The translations under genes and the position numbers were made by a program. A DNA stretch of 64,000 nucleotides. Origin: VRUE01 sp963704505. Lineage in GTDB: Bacteria > Actinomycetota > Thermoleophilia > Solirubrobacterales > 70-9. The stretch is from assembly GCA_963704505.1 (NCBI GenBank), contig OY969912.1:558001-622000 (forward strand), given 5' to 3'. Position 1 is the first letter of the stretch. Each line of letters begins with the position of its first letter. A model generated the notes under the pieces. That model was not told the DNA's origin. It did no database searches and worked only from the letters and a program-made list of their open reading frames with translations. Of this stretch, positions 33,732 to 42,320 are shown in pieces.

Positions 33732-35507
33732 GTGACCCGTCGCCTCTCGATCGCCCTGTCCCTCTTCCTGCTGGGACTCATCTTCAGCGCCTCCGCCCAG
33801 GCTTCGGGTGGAACCGTGAGCTCGTGGGGCTACAACGAGTACGGCGAGACCGGGGTCGGGCATGTCACCCAGGAAGGGTGCTACTGCCTCGAATCGCCGG
33901 TCTCGGCTCCGGCCCTCTCGGGTGTGACCCAAACAGCGGGCGGGTATTACTTCTCGTTGTTCCTACTCAGCGACGGGACCGTGAAGACGTCGGGCTACGG
34001 TCACTACGGAGAACTCGGCTACCCGGTCGCCGGCGACGAAAATCCGACCCCGACCGCGATCCCCGGTGTCTCATCCGCGATCGCGGTTGCCGCATCGGAA
34101 GACTCCGGCTACGCCCTGCTCGCGAACGGGACGGTCGTCGCCTGGGGCGAGAACGACGCCGGGCAGTTGGGACAGGGGTCGCCGACGGGGCCTGAAGAAT
34201 GCAATACGCGCCCGTGCTCCCGGCACCCGCTGACCGTGCCCGGTCTCTCGAACGTTGTCGCGATCACGGCCGGCGGGGAAGGTGTCTTCGCCCTGCTCGC
34301 CGACGGCACTGTGATGGGCTGGGGCGCCGACTGGGCGGGCCAGCTCGGAGATGGCACCGGCATCAGCAGCGACTGTGACTGCGTCAGTCACCCGGTCGCG
34401 ATTCCCGGTGTCGCCAACGCGATAGCGATCACGGCGGGCGAATCTTGGTCGGCCGCCCTGCTCGCGGATCACTCGGTGACCGTGTGGGGTGAAAGCTCCG
34501 ACGGCCAGCTCGGGAACGGCAGCACGAGCTTTCCCAACCCGAACTGCGAATGCCTGCCGGCGACGAAGACGCTGACCGGGGTCAAGTCGATCGCCGCCGG
34601 CGACTACAGCGGCGTCGCGGCGATGCTCGACGGCAGCGTCAGGACTTGGGGGTACAACGTCTACGGCCAGATCGGAAACGGAACCACCGGCGGGGGAGGC
34701 CTCTGTGCCTGCATCCCTACCCCGACGACGATCCTCAGCGGGTCCGGGGCCCAGGCCGCGACCGCGAATTACTACGAGAGCATGGTCCTGCTCAGCGATG
34801 GCACGTTGAGGGGATGGGGCTACAACCGCTACGGCGAACTCGGCGACGGCTCGATCGAAGAACGCTTCTCGCCTGTTGCCAACAGCGTCACCGGCGCCAG
34901 TGCCGTAAATCTCCGCTACTACGGCGGCTCGGCCGTCATCGGACCCTCGCAGACCCTCTCGGTCGCCTTCGCCGGTTCCGGCACCGGCACGGTCCAGGGC
35001 GGCAATGAAATCGGTTGCCCGACCATCTGCACCGCCAAATACCCGCAGGGCAAAGTGGTCAACCTGACCGCGACCTCGACCAACGGCGGGTTCGCCGGCT
35101 TCTCGGGGCCCTGCACCGGCACGGCGACCTGTCAGGCGAAGATGGAAACCGACCAGACCGTGACCGCCACCTTCGGCGCCCCGGCCGGAACCAAAATCAC
35201 CAAGGCGAAGATCCTCAGTCCGAAGAAGAAGGCGACCTTCTCTTTCAGCGCTCCGGGAGCGATCACCGGTTACCAGTGCAAGCTGAACAAGCCGAAACCC
35301 AAGCCGAAGAAGAAGAAGGCAAAGACTTCGAAGCAGCAAAAGAAGCCGAAGTTCGCCTCCTGCAAGAGCGCGAAGATCTACAAGAACCTGAAGCCCGGCA
35401 AGTACACCTTCCAGGTGCGCGCCGTCGATGTACTCGGCGCCGACGCCAAGCCGGCCAAGCGCGCCTTCAACATCCACCCGCCCAAGAAGCATAAGAAGAA
35501 GCACTAG
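33732..35507 (+). CDS. Secreted RCC1-repeat propeller protein, copy 3
   Basis: 591 residues from GTG 33732, preceded by TAGGAGGATTCAAAAA in which the ribosome site overlaps the stop of copy 2. Signal peptide SIALSLFLLGLIFSASAQA, seven blades from VSSWGYNEYGETG to LRGWGYNRYGELG, and the four-cysteine domain of the copy 1 type (GCPTICTAKYPQG, GPCTGTATC). The Lys-rich insert reads KPKPKKKKAKTSKQQKKPK. Blade 2 starts with a TSGYGHYGELG variant, lacking the usual Trp. Likely co-transcribed with its neighbours. Confidence 0.9.
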   Translation: MTRRLSIALSLFLLGLIFSASAQASGGTVSSWGYNEYGETGVGHVTQEGCYCLESPVSAPALSGVTQTAGGYYFSLFLLSDGTVKTSGYGHYGELGYPVAGDENPTPTAIPGVSSAIAVAASEDSGYALLANGTVVAWGENDAGQLGQGSPTGPEECNTRPCSRHPLTVPGLSNVVAITAGGEGVFALLADGTVMGWGADWAGQLGDGTGISSDCDCVSHPVAIPGVANAIAITAGESWSAALLADHSVTVWGESSDGQLGNGSTSFPNPNCECLPATKTLTGVKSIAAGDYSGVAAMLDGSVRTWGYNVYGQIGNGTTGGGGLCACIPTPTTILSGSGAQAATANYYESMVLLSDGTLRGWGYNRYGELGDGSIEERFSPVANSVTGASAVNLRYYGGSAVIGPSQTLSVAFAGSGTGTVQGGNEIGCPTICTAKYPQGKVVNLTATSTNGGFAGFSGPCTGTATCQAKMETDQTVTATFGAPAGTKITKAKILSPKKKATFSFSAPGAITGYQCKLNKPKPKPKKKKAKTSKQQKKPKFASCKSAKIYKNLKPGKYTFQVRAVDVLGADAKPAKRAFNIHPPKKHKKKH

Positions 35508-35519
35508 GAGGATTCACAC

Positions 35520-37319
35520 GTGACTCGCCGTCTCTCGATCGCCCTGTCCCTATGCCTCGCAGCGCTCGCCCTGACCTGTGCCTCCGCGCAGGCGTCGGGA
35601 GGAACCGTGACCGGTTGGGGCTACAACTACTACGGCGAGAGCGGCAACGGAACGCCGTCCACGAACAGCTGTGCCTGCCTGGAAAGCCCGGTGTCGATTC
35701 CGGGGCTCTCCGGAATCAGCCAGGTGGAGGGGGGCTACTACCACTCGCTCTTCCTGTCCACCGACGGGACCGTCCGCTCCGTCGGCGAAAACGAACAGGG
35801 TCAGCTCGGCCTCGGCAACGCGACCGGGCCCGAAGTTTGCGACGGTGACCCCTGCGCTACCCACCCCACGGTGATCCCCGGCCTCTCCGGCGTCGTCGCA
35901 ATCGACGCTTCCGGCTATTCCAGCTACGCGCTGCTCGCGAACGGCACCGTGATGGCCTGGGGGGAAAACGAAGAGGGCAAGCTCGGGCTCGGTACATCGA
36001 CCGGGCCCGAAGTTTGCGACGGTGACCCCTGCGTCACCCATCCGACCTTGATCCCCGGTCTCTCGAACGTGGTCGCGATCTCGGCCAGCACCGAAGCTGA
36101 CACGGCCTTTGCGCTGCTCGCCGACGGCACGGTGATGGGCTGGGGTTACAACTACGAGGGCCAGCTCGGCGGGGGGGTCGGCACCTACGATGGCTGTGAG
36201 TGCGTGGACCACCCGGTGGCGATCCCCGGTGTCTCAGGGGCGATTGCGATCGCCGGTGGCGACGACTCGGCGATGGCCCTGCTCGCCGACCACTCCGTGG
36301 TCGCCTGGGGCGAAAGCTATTACGGCCAGCTCGGTAACGGCGACGCAACGATTTACAATCCGACCTGCGACTGCCTGCCGGCGACGAAGACCCTGACCGG
36401 TGTGAAATCGATCGCCGGTGGCGACTACCACGGAGTCGCGGTCATGCTCGACGGCAGCACCAAGACCTGGGGCTACAACTCCAGCGGGCAGCTCGGCATC
36501 GGCTCGACCACCGGGGGCACCTGCAGCTGCGTCGCCACCCCGACGACCGTTCCGGGCTTCGGCGGCGCCCAGGCCGCGACCGCCAACTACTACGAGAGCA
36601 TGGTCTTGCTGAGCACCGGGACCGTGAGCGGAGCTGGGTACAACGGCTACGCCGAACTCGGCGACGGCACGCTTGAAGAGCGGGTCTCGCCGGTCGGGAA
36701 CAGCGTCACCGGCGCCAGCGCCGCCAACCTGCGCTACTACGGCGGCGCCGCCATCGTCGGCCCCTCGCAGACCCTCTCGGTCGCCTTCGCCGGAGCCGGC
36801 ACCGGCACCGTGCAGGGCGGCGGCGAAGTCTCGTGTCCGACCCTCTGCACCGCCAAATACCCGCAGGGCAAAGTGGTCAACCTGACCGCGACCTCGACCA
36901 ACGGCGGTTTCGCCGGCTTCTCGGGCCCCTGCACCGGCACCGCGACCTGCCAGGCGAAGATGGACGCTGATCAGACGGTGACGGCGACCTACGGAGTACC
37001 GGCCGGGACAAAAATCACCAAGGCGAAGATCCTCAGCCCGAAGAAGAAGGCGACTTTCTCCTTCTCGGCTCCCGGAGCGATCACCGGCTACCAGTGCAAG
37101 CTCAACCGCCCCAAGCCGAAGCCCAAGAAAGGCAAGGCGAAGAAGCCCAAGAAGCCGAAGTTCGCCTCCTGCAAGAGCTCGAAGCTCTACAAGAACCTGA
37201 AGCCCGGCAAGTACACCTTCCAGGTCAGGGCACTGGATGTGCTCGGCGCCGACACCAAGCCGGCCAAGCGTGCGTTCAAGATCCATCCGCCGAAGAAGAA
37301 GCACAAGAAGAAGCACTAG
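35520..37319 (+). CDS. Secreted RCC1-repeat propeller protein, copy 4
   Basis: 599 residues, GTG start after GGAGGATTCACAC. Signal peptide ends TCASAQA. Seven blades run from VTGWGYNYYGESG to VSGAGYNGYAELG. Blades 2 and 3 share an internal duplication (GPEVCDGDPC occurs twice, at about residues 101-110 and 161-170), so blade number or sequence can change by recombination inside a gene. The beta domain has SCPTLCTAKYPQG and the tail is KKKHKKKH. Otherwise built like copy 1. Confidence 0.9.
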   Translation: MTRRLSIALSLCLAALALTCASAQASGGTVTGWGYNYYGESGNGTPSTNSCACLESPVSIPGLSGISQVEGGYYHSLFLSTDGTVRSVGENEQGQLGLGNATGPEVCDGDPCATHPTVIPGLSGVVAIDASGYSSYALLANGTVMAWGENEEGKLGLGTSTGPEVCDGDPCVTHPTLIPGLSNVVAISASTEADTAFALLADGTVMGWGYNYEGQLGGGVGTYDGCECVDHPVAIPGVSGAIAIAGGDDSAMALLADHSVVAWGESYYGQLGNGDATIYNPTCDCLPATKTLTGVKSIAGGDYHGVAVMLDGSTKTWGYNSSGQLGIGSTTGGTCSCVATPTTVPGFGGAQAATANYYESMVLLSTGTVSGAGYNGYAELGDGTLEERVSPVGNSVTGASAANLRYYGGAAIVGPSQTLSVAFAGAGTGTVQGGGEVSCPTLCTAKYPQGKVVNLTATSTNGGFAGFSGPCTGTATCQAKMDADQTVTATYGVPAGTKITKAKILSPKKKATFSFSAPGAITGYQCKLNRPKPKPKKGKAKKPKKPKFASCKSSKLYKNLKPGKYTFQVRALDVLGADTKPAKRAFKIHPPKKKHKKKH

Positions 37320-37332
37320 GAGGATTCAAACC

Positions 37333-39108
37333 GTGACTCGCCGCATCTCCCTCGCCCTGTCTCTGTGCCTTTTGGGCCTGATCTTCAGTTCGTCCGCGCA
37401 GGCGTCGGGCGGGACGGTCAGCGCCTGGGGCTACAACTACTACGGCGAGACGGGGGTCGGGCATGTCACCCAGACCGGTTGTGACTGCCTCGAATCCCCG
37501 GTGGCGGTCCCCGGCCTCGCGGGTGTCACTCAGACAGCCGCCGGCTACGACCACACGCTCTACCTGCTCAGCGACGGCACGGTGCGGAGCGCCGGTGACG
37601 ACGCCAGCGGGCAGCTCGGTTATCCCAGCACCACCCCGTACGAAAACCCGACTCCGGCCGCGATTCCGGGAGTGTCAGGGGCGATCGAGGTGGCGGCACC
37701 GGGAGACAACGGTTACGCCCTGCTCGCCAACGGAACGGTCACGGCTTGGGGCGACAACGAAAGCGGGCAGCTCGGGATCGGCACCACGACCGGCCCCGAA
37801 GAATGCTCCGGAGATCCTTGCGTTACGCATCCCGTCCTGATTCCCGGACTCTCGAACGTGGTCGCGATCGCGGGTGGGGGCGAAACGGCTTTCGCCCTTC
37901 TGGCAAACGGGACGCTGGTGGGCTGGGGCGAAGACGAGTACGGCCAGCTCGGTGACGGGACCGGCGTCCAGGGTGGCTGCGAATGCGTCGACCATCCGAT
38001 TGCCATTCCCGGCGTCACCAACGCGATCAGCATCACCGCCGGCGAAGCCTGGGCTGCGGCGCTACTCGCCGACCACTCGGTAATGGTCTGGGGCGAAAGC
38101 TATTACGGCGAGCTCGGCAACGGCAGCACCGAATACAACAACAACGATTGCTACTGCCGCGGGCCGGCGAAGACGCTGACCGGGGTGAAAGCCATCGACG
38201 CCGGCGACTACACCGGTGCGGCGATCATGCTCGACGGGAGCGTCAAGACATGGGGCTACAACTACTACGGCGAGCTCGGCAACGGCTCGGCCAGCACCGT
38301 GCCTCCCTGTTACTGCGTGGCGACCCCGGAAACGATTCCCGGCTTTGGGGGCGCCCAGGCGGTCGACGCCTCCTACTACGACACGCTCGCGCTGCTCGGC
38401 GACGGCACCATGCGCGGCGCCGGCTACAACTACTACTCGGAACTTGGTGACGGTTCGACCACACAGCGCCTCTCTCCGGTCGGAAACAGCGTCACCGGCG
38501 CCAGCGCGATCAACGCCGGGTACTACACCAGCGCCGCGATCATCGGGCCCTCCCAGACCCTCTCGGTCGCCTTCGCCGGAGCCGGCACCGGCACGGTCCA
38601 GGGTGGCGGCGAAATCATCTGCCCGACGATCTGCGCCGCCAAATACCCGCAGGGCAAAGTGGTCAACCTGACTGCTACCTCGACGAATGGCGGCTTCGCC
38701 GGCTTTACCGGTCCCTGCACCGGCGCCGCGACCTGCCAAGCGAAGATGGAGGCCGACCAGACGGTGACCGCGACCTTCGGCGTTCCCGTCGGCACCAAAA
38801 TCACCAAGGCCAAGATCCTCAGCCCGAAGAAGAAGGCGACCTTCTCCTTCTCGGCTCCCGGAGCGATCACCGGTTACCAGTGCAAGCTGAACAAGCCGAA
38901 GCCCAAGCCGAAGAAGAAGGCGAAGACTTCGAAGAAGCAGAAGAAGCCGAAGTTCGCCTCCTGCAAGAGCGCGAAGATCTACAAGAACCTGAAGCCCGGC
39001 AAGTACACCTTCCAAGTCAGGGCACTGGATGTGCTCGGCGCTGACGCGAAGCCGGCGAAACGTGTCTTCAACATCCATCCGCCCAAGAAGCACAAGAAGA
39101 AGCACTGA
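37333..39108 (+). CDS. Secreted RCC1-repeat propeller protein, copy 5
   Basis: 591 residues from GTG 37333. Signal peptide SLALSLCLLGLIFSSSAQA, seven blades from VSAWGYNYYGETG to MRGAGYNYYSELG, four-cysteine domain of the copy 2 type, Lys-rich module, KKHKKKH end. It ends in TGA rather than TAG, and its spacer differs (AAAGGACTCGC), leading into a TTG-started unrelated gene. It is the last member of the array. Confidence 0.9.
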   Translation: MTRRISLALSLCLLGLIFSSSAQASGGTVSAWGYNYYGETGVGHVTQTGCDCLESPVAVPGLAGVTQTAAGYDHTLYLLSDGTVRSAGDDASGQLGYPSTTPYENPTPAAIPGVSGAIEVAAPGDNGYALLANGTVTAWGDNESGQLGIGTTTGPEECSGDPCVTHPVLIPGLSNVVAIAGGGETAFALLANGTLVGWGEDEYGQLGDGTGVQGGCECVDHPIAIPGVTNAISITAGEAWAAALLADHSVMVWGESYYGELGNGSTEYNNNDCYCRGPAKTLTGVKAIDAGDYTGAAIMLDGSVKTWGYNYYGELGNGSASTVPPCYCVATPETIPGFGGAQAVDASYYDTLALLGDGTMRGAGYNYYSELGDGSTTQRLSPVGNSVTGASAINAGYYTSAAIIGPSQTLSVAFAGAGTGTVQGGGEIICPTICAAKYPQGKVVNLTATSTNGGFAGFTGPCTGAATCQAKMEADQTVTATFGVPVGTKITKAKILSPKKKATFSFSAPGAITGYQCKLNKPKPKPKKKAKTSKKQKKPKFASCKSAKIYKNLKPGKYTFQVRALDVLGADAKPAKRVFNIHPPKKHKKKH

Positions 39109-39118
39109 AAGGACTCGC

Positions 39119-39556
39119 TTGAACAGCACGGACGCATCCGAGACCGGTCCGATCGACTACCTGATGGTCGAGTGGCCGGGCAAGCAACCGACCGGTGAGG
39201 CGATTCCCTACCTCGTCGATCTCGTCGACCGCGGCCTGATCCGCATTCTCGACCTGATGGTGATCGCCAAGGCCGAGGACGGCTCGATCGCGATGGTCGA
39301 CATCGCCGAGATCGGCGGCGAGGTGGCCGAGTTCGCCGTCCTCGAGGGCGCCTCGTCGGGCCTGCTCGGCGACGACGACGCCGAGGAGGCGAGCGCCGCA
39401 CTCGAGCCCGGAACCACCGCGGCGGTCCTCGTCTACGAGAACTCCTGGGCCGGGCCCTTCGCCGCCGCCGTCCGGCGCTCCGGGGGCCAGCTGGTCGCCA
39501 GCGGCCGGATCCCCGTACAAGCTCTGATCGCCGCCCTCGACGCGGCCGAAGCCTAG
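39119..39556 (+). CDS. DUF6325 family protein
   Basis: 145 residues from a TTG start 10 bases after the RCC1 array, with AAAGGA as ribosome site. The family pattern is GPIDYLMVEWPGKQPTGEAI, then GLIRILDLMVIAKAEDGSIA and a C-terminal AVLVYENSWAGPFAAAVR. These are small acidic soluble proteins of unknown role, often next to SHOCT-domain proteins as here. The pair may be a general envelope or stress module in Actinobacteria. That is inference from the pairing only. Confidence 0.8.
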   Translation: MNSTDASETGPIDYLMVEWPGKQPTGEAIPYLVDLVDRGLIRILDLMVIAKAEDGSIAMVDIAEIGGEVAEFAVLEGASSGLLGDDDAEEASAALEPGTTAAVLVYENSWAGPFAAAVRRSGGQLVASGRIPVQALIAALDAAEA

Positions 39557-39570
39557 GAAAGGAAGCCAAC

Positions 39571-39846
39571 ATGCCAGGACTACTCCGAGGAGTCGCCCGC
39601 ACCGCCGTCGTCGCCGGCACGGCAAGCGCCGTCGGCGGCCGCGTCCGTCACCGCCAGGACCAGCGCTGGGGCCAGCAGGAAGCGGCTCAGTACGAAGCCC
39701 AGCAACCGCCCCCCGCCGCAGCCCCGGCGCCCGCAGCGCCGGCCCCGTCGGTCATCGATCAGCTCAAGCAGCTCGGTGAGCTCAAAGACCAGGGTGTGCT
39801 GACCGAGGATGAGTTCGCGGCTCAGAAGGCCAAGCTCCTGGCCTAG
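39571..39846 (+). CDS. SHOCT domain protein
   Basis: 91 residues. A basic, Ala-rich N-terminal helix and a Gln/Pro/Ala-rich linker lead to a C-terminal SHOCT domain, IDQLKQLGELKDQGVLTEDE followed by FAAQKAKLL. SHOCT is a short helical oligomerisation or membrane-association module. AGGAAAGGAAG-like purines precede the ATG. It is 14 bases after the DUF6325 gene and forms a pair with it. Confidence 0.88.
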   Translation: MPGLLRGVARTAVVAGTASAVGGRVRHRQDQRWGQQEAAQYEAQQPPPAAAPAPAAPAPSVIDQLKQLGELKDQGVLTEDEFAAQKAKLLA

Positions 39847-39911
39847 CTTTTCGGGACGGGGGAGAATCCCTGTCGATGTCACAAAACGATGTGCCGTCGC
39901 GTCTAGGGGGC

Positions 39912-41111
39912 ATGAGCACTTCAAGAGCAGCCATTGTCATCGGCGGCGGGCCCGCTGGGCTCGTCGCCGCGGGCCGCCTGGCGGAGGGCGGCGCGACGAC
40001 GACTCTGCTCGAGGCCGGCGCCGGCCTCGGCGGCCGTGCCGCCTCCGAGCGCCGCCAGGGTTTCGACCTCAACCAGGGCCCCCACGCCCTCTACGTCGGC
40101 GGGCCGGCGATGCGCGAGCTGCGCTCGATGGGCATCGACCTGCCGCGCTGGAACCCGACCTCGCACCGCTCGGTCCTGGTTCGCGACGGCAAGGTGACCC
40201 GCCGCCTCGGCGGGAGCCTGCCCCTGGCCCGGTGGCTGATCGGTGTAAATCGCGCGCGCACCGAGGAGCTCGGTGGGATTTCTGTGAATGAGTGGCTGCG
40301 GCAGACGCTGCCCTCGGAAAGCGCCCGGGCCAGCGCCGCTGCTCTGGTGCGGGTGGCGACCTTCGTCGCCGATCACGACGCGCTCAGCGCCGACGTCGCC
40401 GCGACCCAGCTGAAGATCGCGCTGCTGCCCGGCGTTCGCTACCTGCGGGGCGGCTGGCAGTCCCTGGTCGACGCCCTCGCGGCACGGGCCGAGAGCGGCG
40501 GCGTGAGCCTGCGCACCCGGGCCGCCGTGCGCAGTCTCGAGCGCGAGGGCAAGGACTGGGTCGTGGCGCTCGACGACGAGACGCTGCGCGCCGAGACCGT
40601 CGTCGTCGCGGCCGGCGGGCCGGACGCGATCGGCAAGGTGCTCGGCGATCGCTCGCCGCCGGCCCCCGGGCCCGCCGCCGAGGTCAGCGTCCTCGACCTC
40701 GGGCTGGAGAGCCTTCCGAAGCAGGGCCGGCGCTTCGCGCTCGGCGTCAGCGCCCCCAACTACCTGTCCCGGCATTCGCCGCCCCGGCATCGGGACGGTG
40801 TCCTGCTCAGCCTCGCCGGCTACGCGCGCGGGCCGCGGACGGAATTGGAGGAGATGGCCGACCTGGTTCAGCCCGGCTGGCGTGAGCGAGCGACGTTGCA
40901 GCGATTCCTCCCCCGTATGGTCGCCGTGTCGTCGATTCCGAGCCCCGGCGTCGGCGGCCTCGCCGGCAGGCCCGGAGTCGATCGCGGAGACGGTCTCTAC
41001 CTCGCCGGAGACTGGCTGGGGCCGGAGGGCTGGCTGGTCGACGCGGCGATCGCGAGCGGCGCCGCAGCGGCCGCAGCGGCCTTGAGCAGTCCGGCACCCG
41101 TCGCCGCGTGA
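39912..41111 (+). CDS. FAD-dependent oxidoreductase (phytoene desaturase/amine oxidase-like)
   Basis: 399 residues from ATG 39912, chosen because AGGGGG lies 5 bases upstream. An in-frame ATG at 39876 would add 12 residues. The N-terminal dinucleotide motif is IVIGGGPAGLVAAGRLAEGG with GAGLGGRAASE, and the C-terminal FAD motif is GLYLAGDWLGPEGWLVDAAI. This fold covers carotenoid desaturases and protoporphyrinogen or amine oxidases. Substrate unknown. It overlaps the sigma factor gene by 4 bases (GTGA), the usual oxidoreductase-ECF41 pairing. Confidence 0.88.
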   Translation: MSTSRAAIVIGGGPAGLVAAGRLAEGGATTTLLEAGAGLGGRAASERRQGFDLNQGPHALYVGGPAMRELRSMGIDLPRWNPTSHRSVLVRDGKVTRRLGGSLPLARWLIGVNRARTEELGGISVNEWLRQTLPSESARASAAALVRVATFVADHDALSADVAATQLKIALLPGVRYLRGGWQSLVDALAARAESGGVSLRTRAAVRSLEREGKDWVVALDDETLRAETVVVAAGGPDAIGKVLGDRSPPAPGPAAEVSVLDLGLESLPKQGRRFALGVSAPNYLSRHSPPRHRDGVLLSLAGYARGPRTELEEMADLVQPGWRERATLQRFLPRMVAVSSIPSPGVGGLAGRPGVDRGDGLYLAGDWLGPEGWLVDAAIASGAAAAAAALSSPAPVAA

Positions 41112-41992
41112 ACGAGGACGCGTTCGCCGCCTGCCGCCCGCGCCTCCTGGGGATCGCCTACGGCCTGCTCGGCGAGTTGACCGAGGCCGAGGACACGGTC
41201 CAGGATGCCTGGCTGCGCTGGAACCGGGCAGATCGGGACGCCGCCCGCAACCCGGAAGCGTTCCTGGTCACGATCACGACCAGGCTGGCGCTCGACCGGC
41301 TGCGCTCGGCCAGGGCCCGCCGCGAGGTCTACGTCGGGCCCTGGCTGCCGGAGCCCCTCGTCACCGACCCGGAGACGCCGGAGACGCGGGTGATCGAGGC
41401 GGAGCGGTTGAGCCTGGCGCTGCTCGGTGCGCTGGAGCGCCTCAACCCGGTCGAGAGGGCGGCACTGGTGCTGCGCGACGTGTTCGACCTGGAGTACGCC
41501 GAAATCGCCGATGTGCTCGGCAAGACGCCCGCCAACGTCCGCCAGGTCGCCCACCGTGCCCGCGAGCACGCCGGGGACCCAGGGCGGAGGCGCGTCGTCG
41601 ACCAGGAGGAGCGCGAGCGCCTCGCCTCCGCCTTCCTGGCGGCCTCGGTCTCGGGTGACCTCGATCAGATCCGCGACCTTCTGGCCGTCGACGCGATCAT
41701 GTACACCGACGGGGGCGGCGTGGTCACCGCGGCGCGCAAGCCGATCTACGGCGCGGACAAGATCTCCCGCTTCATGGTCGGGGTCCAGCGCAAGCAGGAG
41801 TTTCCGGCCGACCCCGTGTTCGCGAGGGTCCTGGTCAACGGCGATCCGGGCGTGCGCATGGACAGCGCCGCGGACGGCTTCCTCAGCATCATCTCGGTCG
41901 AGGTCGCCGACGGCGCGGTGAGGGCGGTGCGCTTCTTCAACAACCCCGAGCGGTTCCCGGTCGAGTTTCCGTCCGGGGCGGTCGCCGGATAG
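41108..41992 (+). CDS. sigJ: ECF41 (SigJ-like) sigma factor with SnoaL-like C-terminal domain
   Basis: 294 residues, GTG start. Region 2 shows RPRLLGIAYGLLGELTEAED, and region 4 shows LNPVERAALVLRDVFDLEYA and TPANVRQVAHRAREH. ECF41 marks are present: WLPEP in the linker, DGGG in the C-terminal domain (YTDGGGVVTAARKP) and a NPERF motif near the end, in place of the usual NPDKL. In this group the C-terminal SnoaL-like domain takes the place of a separate anti-sigma factor. It likely controls its upstream flavoprotein partner. Confidence 0.93.
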   Translation: MNEDAFAACRPRLLGIAYGLLGELTEAEDTVQDAWLRWNRADRDAARNPEAFLVTITTRLALDRLRSARARREVYVGPWLPEPLVTDPETPETRVIEAERLSLALLGALERLNPVERAALVLRDVFDLEYAEIADVLGKTPANVRQVAHRAREHAGDPGRRRVVDQEERERLASAFLAASVSGDLDQIRDLLAVDAIMYTDGGGVVTAARKPIYGADKISRFMVGVQRKQEFPADPVFARVLVNGDPGVRMDSAADGFLSIISVEVADGAVRAVRFFNNPERFPVEFPSGAVAG

Positions 41993-42087
41993 CCGAAACC
42001 GGGCCGGCCGGAGACCTTCACAAAACCTGTATGGGAGGGCCCGCGATCTTCATGCGGGCTTGACGGGCTCGGGCGCAGGATGCGTTC

Positions 42088-42213
42088 GTGCTCGTTTTCA
42101 GCGACATCTTTCCCGGCGGCGGCGGTCCCCTCGCCGACGTCTTCGCGGTAGCGCTCGCCGTCGCCCTCTTCGCCCTCCTCTACTGGGCGATCGACCTGAT
42201 CGCCCGGATATGA
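42088..42213 (+). CDS. 41-residue membrane peptide ahead of kdpF
   Basis: GTG start, 41 codons to TGA. After a short Gly/Pro segment (FSDIFPGGGGPLAD) comes one membrane helix, VFAVALAVALFALLYWAIDL, and a basic end. The stop overlaps the kdpF ATG (ATGA), so translation would be coupled. Short single-helix ORFs precede kdp genes in some Actinobacteria. This may be an extra small subunit or regulator of the pump. No ribosome site is evident, so it may be leaderless. Confidence 0.6.
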   Translation: MLVFSDIFPGGGGPLADVFAVALAVALFALLYWAIDLIARI

Positions 42214-42320
42214 GCCTGCCTCTGGCGGGCATCGGCGCTGCCGACCTCTTCGGCCTGGTCGCCGCCGCCGCGGTTTGCGTCTACCTCGTCTACGCGCTGC
42301 TGCGCGGGGAGAGCCTCTAG
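42210..42320 (+). CDS. kdpF: Potassium-transporting ATPase subunit KdpF
   Basis: 36 residues with one membrane helix (LFGLVAAAAVCVYLVYALLR) and the GES-type ending common to KdpF. KdpF stabilises the KdpABC complex in the membrane. The stop is directly followed by the kdpA ATG, and its own start overlaps the small ORF upstream. Confidence 0.85.
   Translation: MSLPLAGIGAADLFGLVAAAAVCVYLVYALLRGESL

Noticed and set aside
30191..39108. A CRISPR array or short tandem repeat from the repeating sequence.
   Set aside because: The periodicity comes from coding RCC1 repeats and duplicated genes of about 1.75 kb, with open frames throughout.
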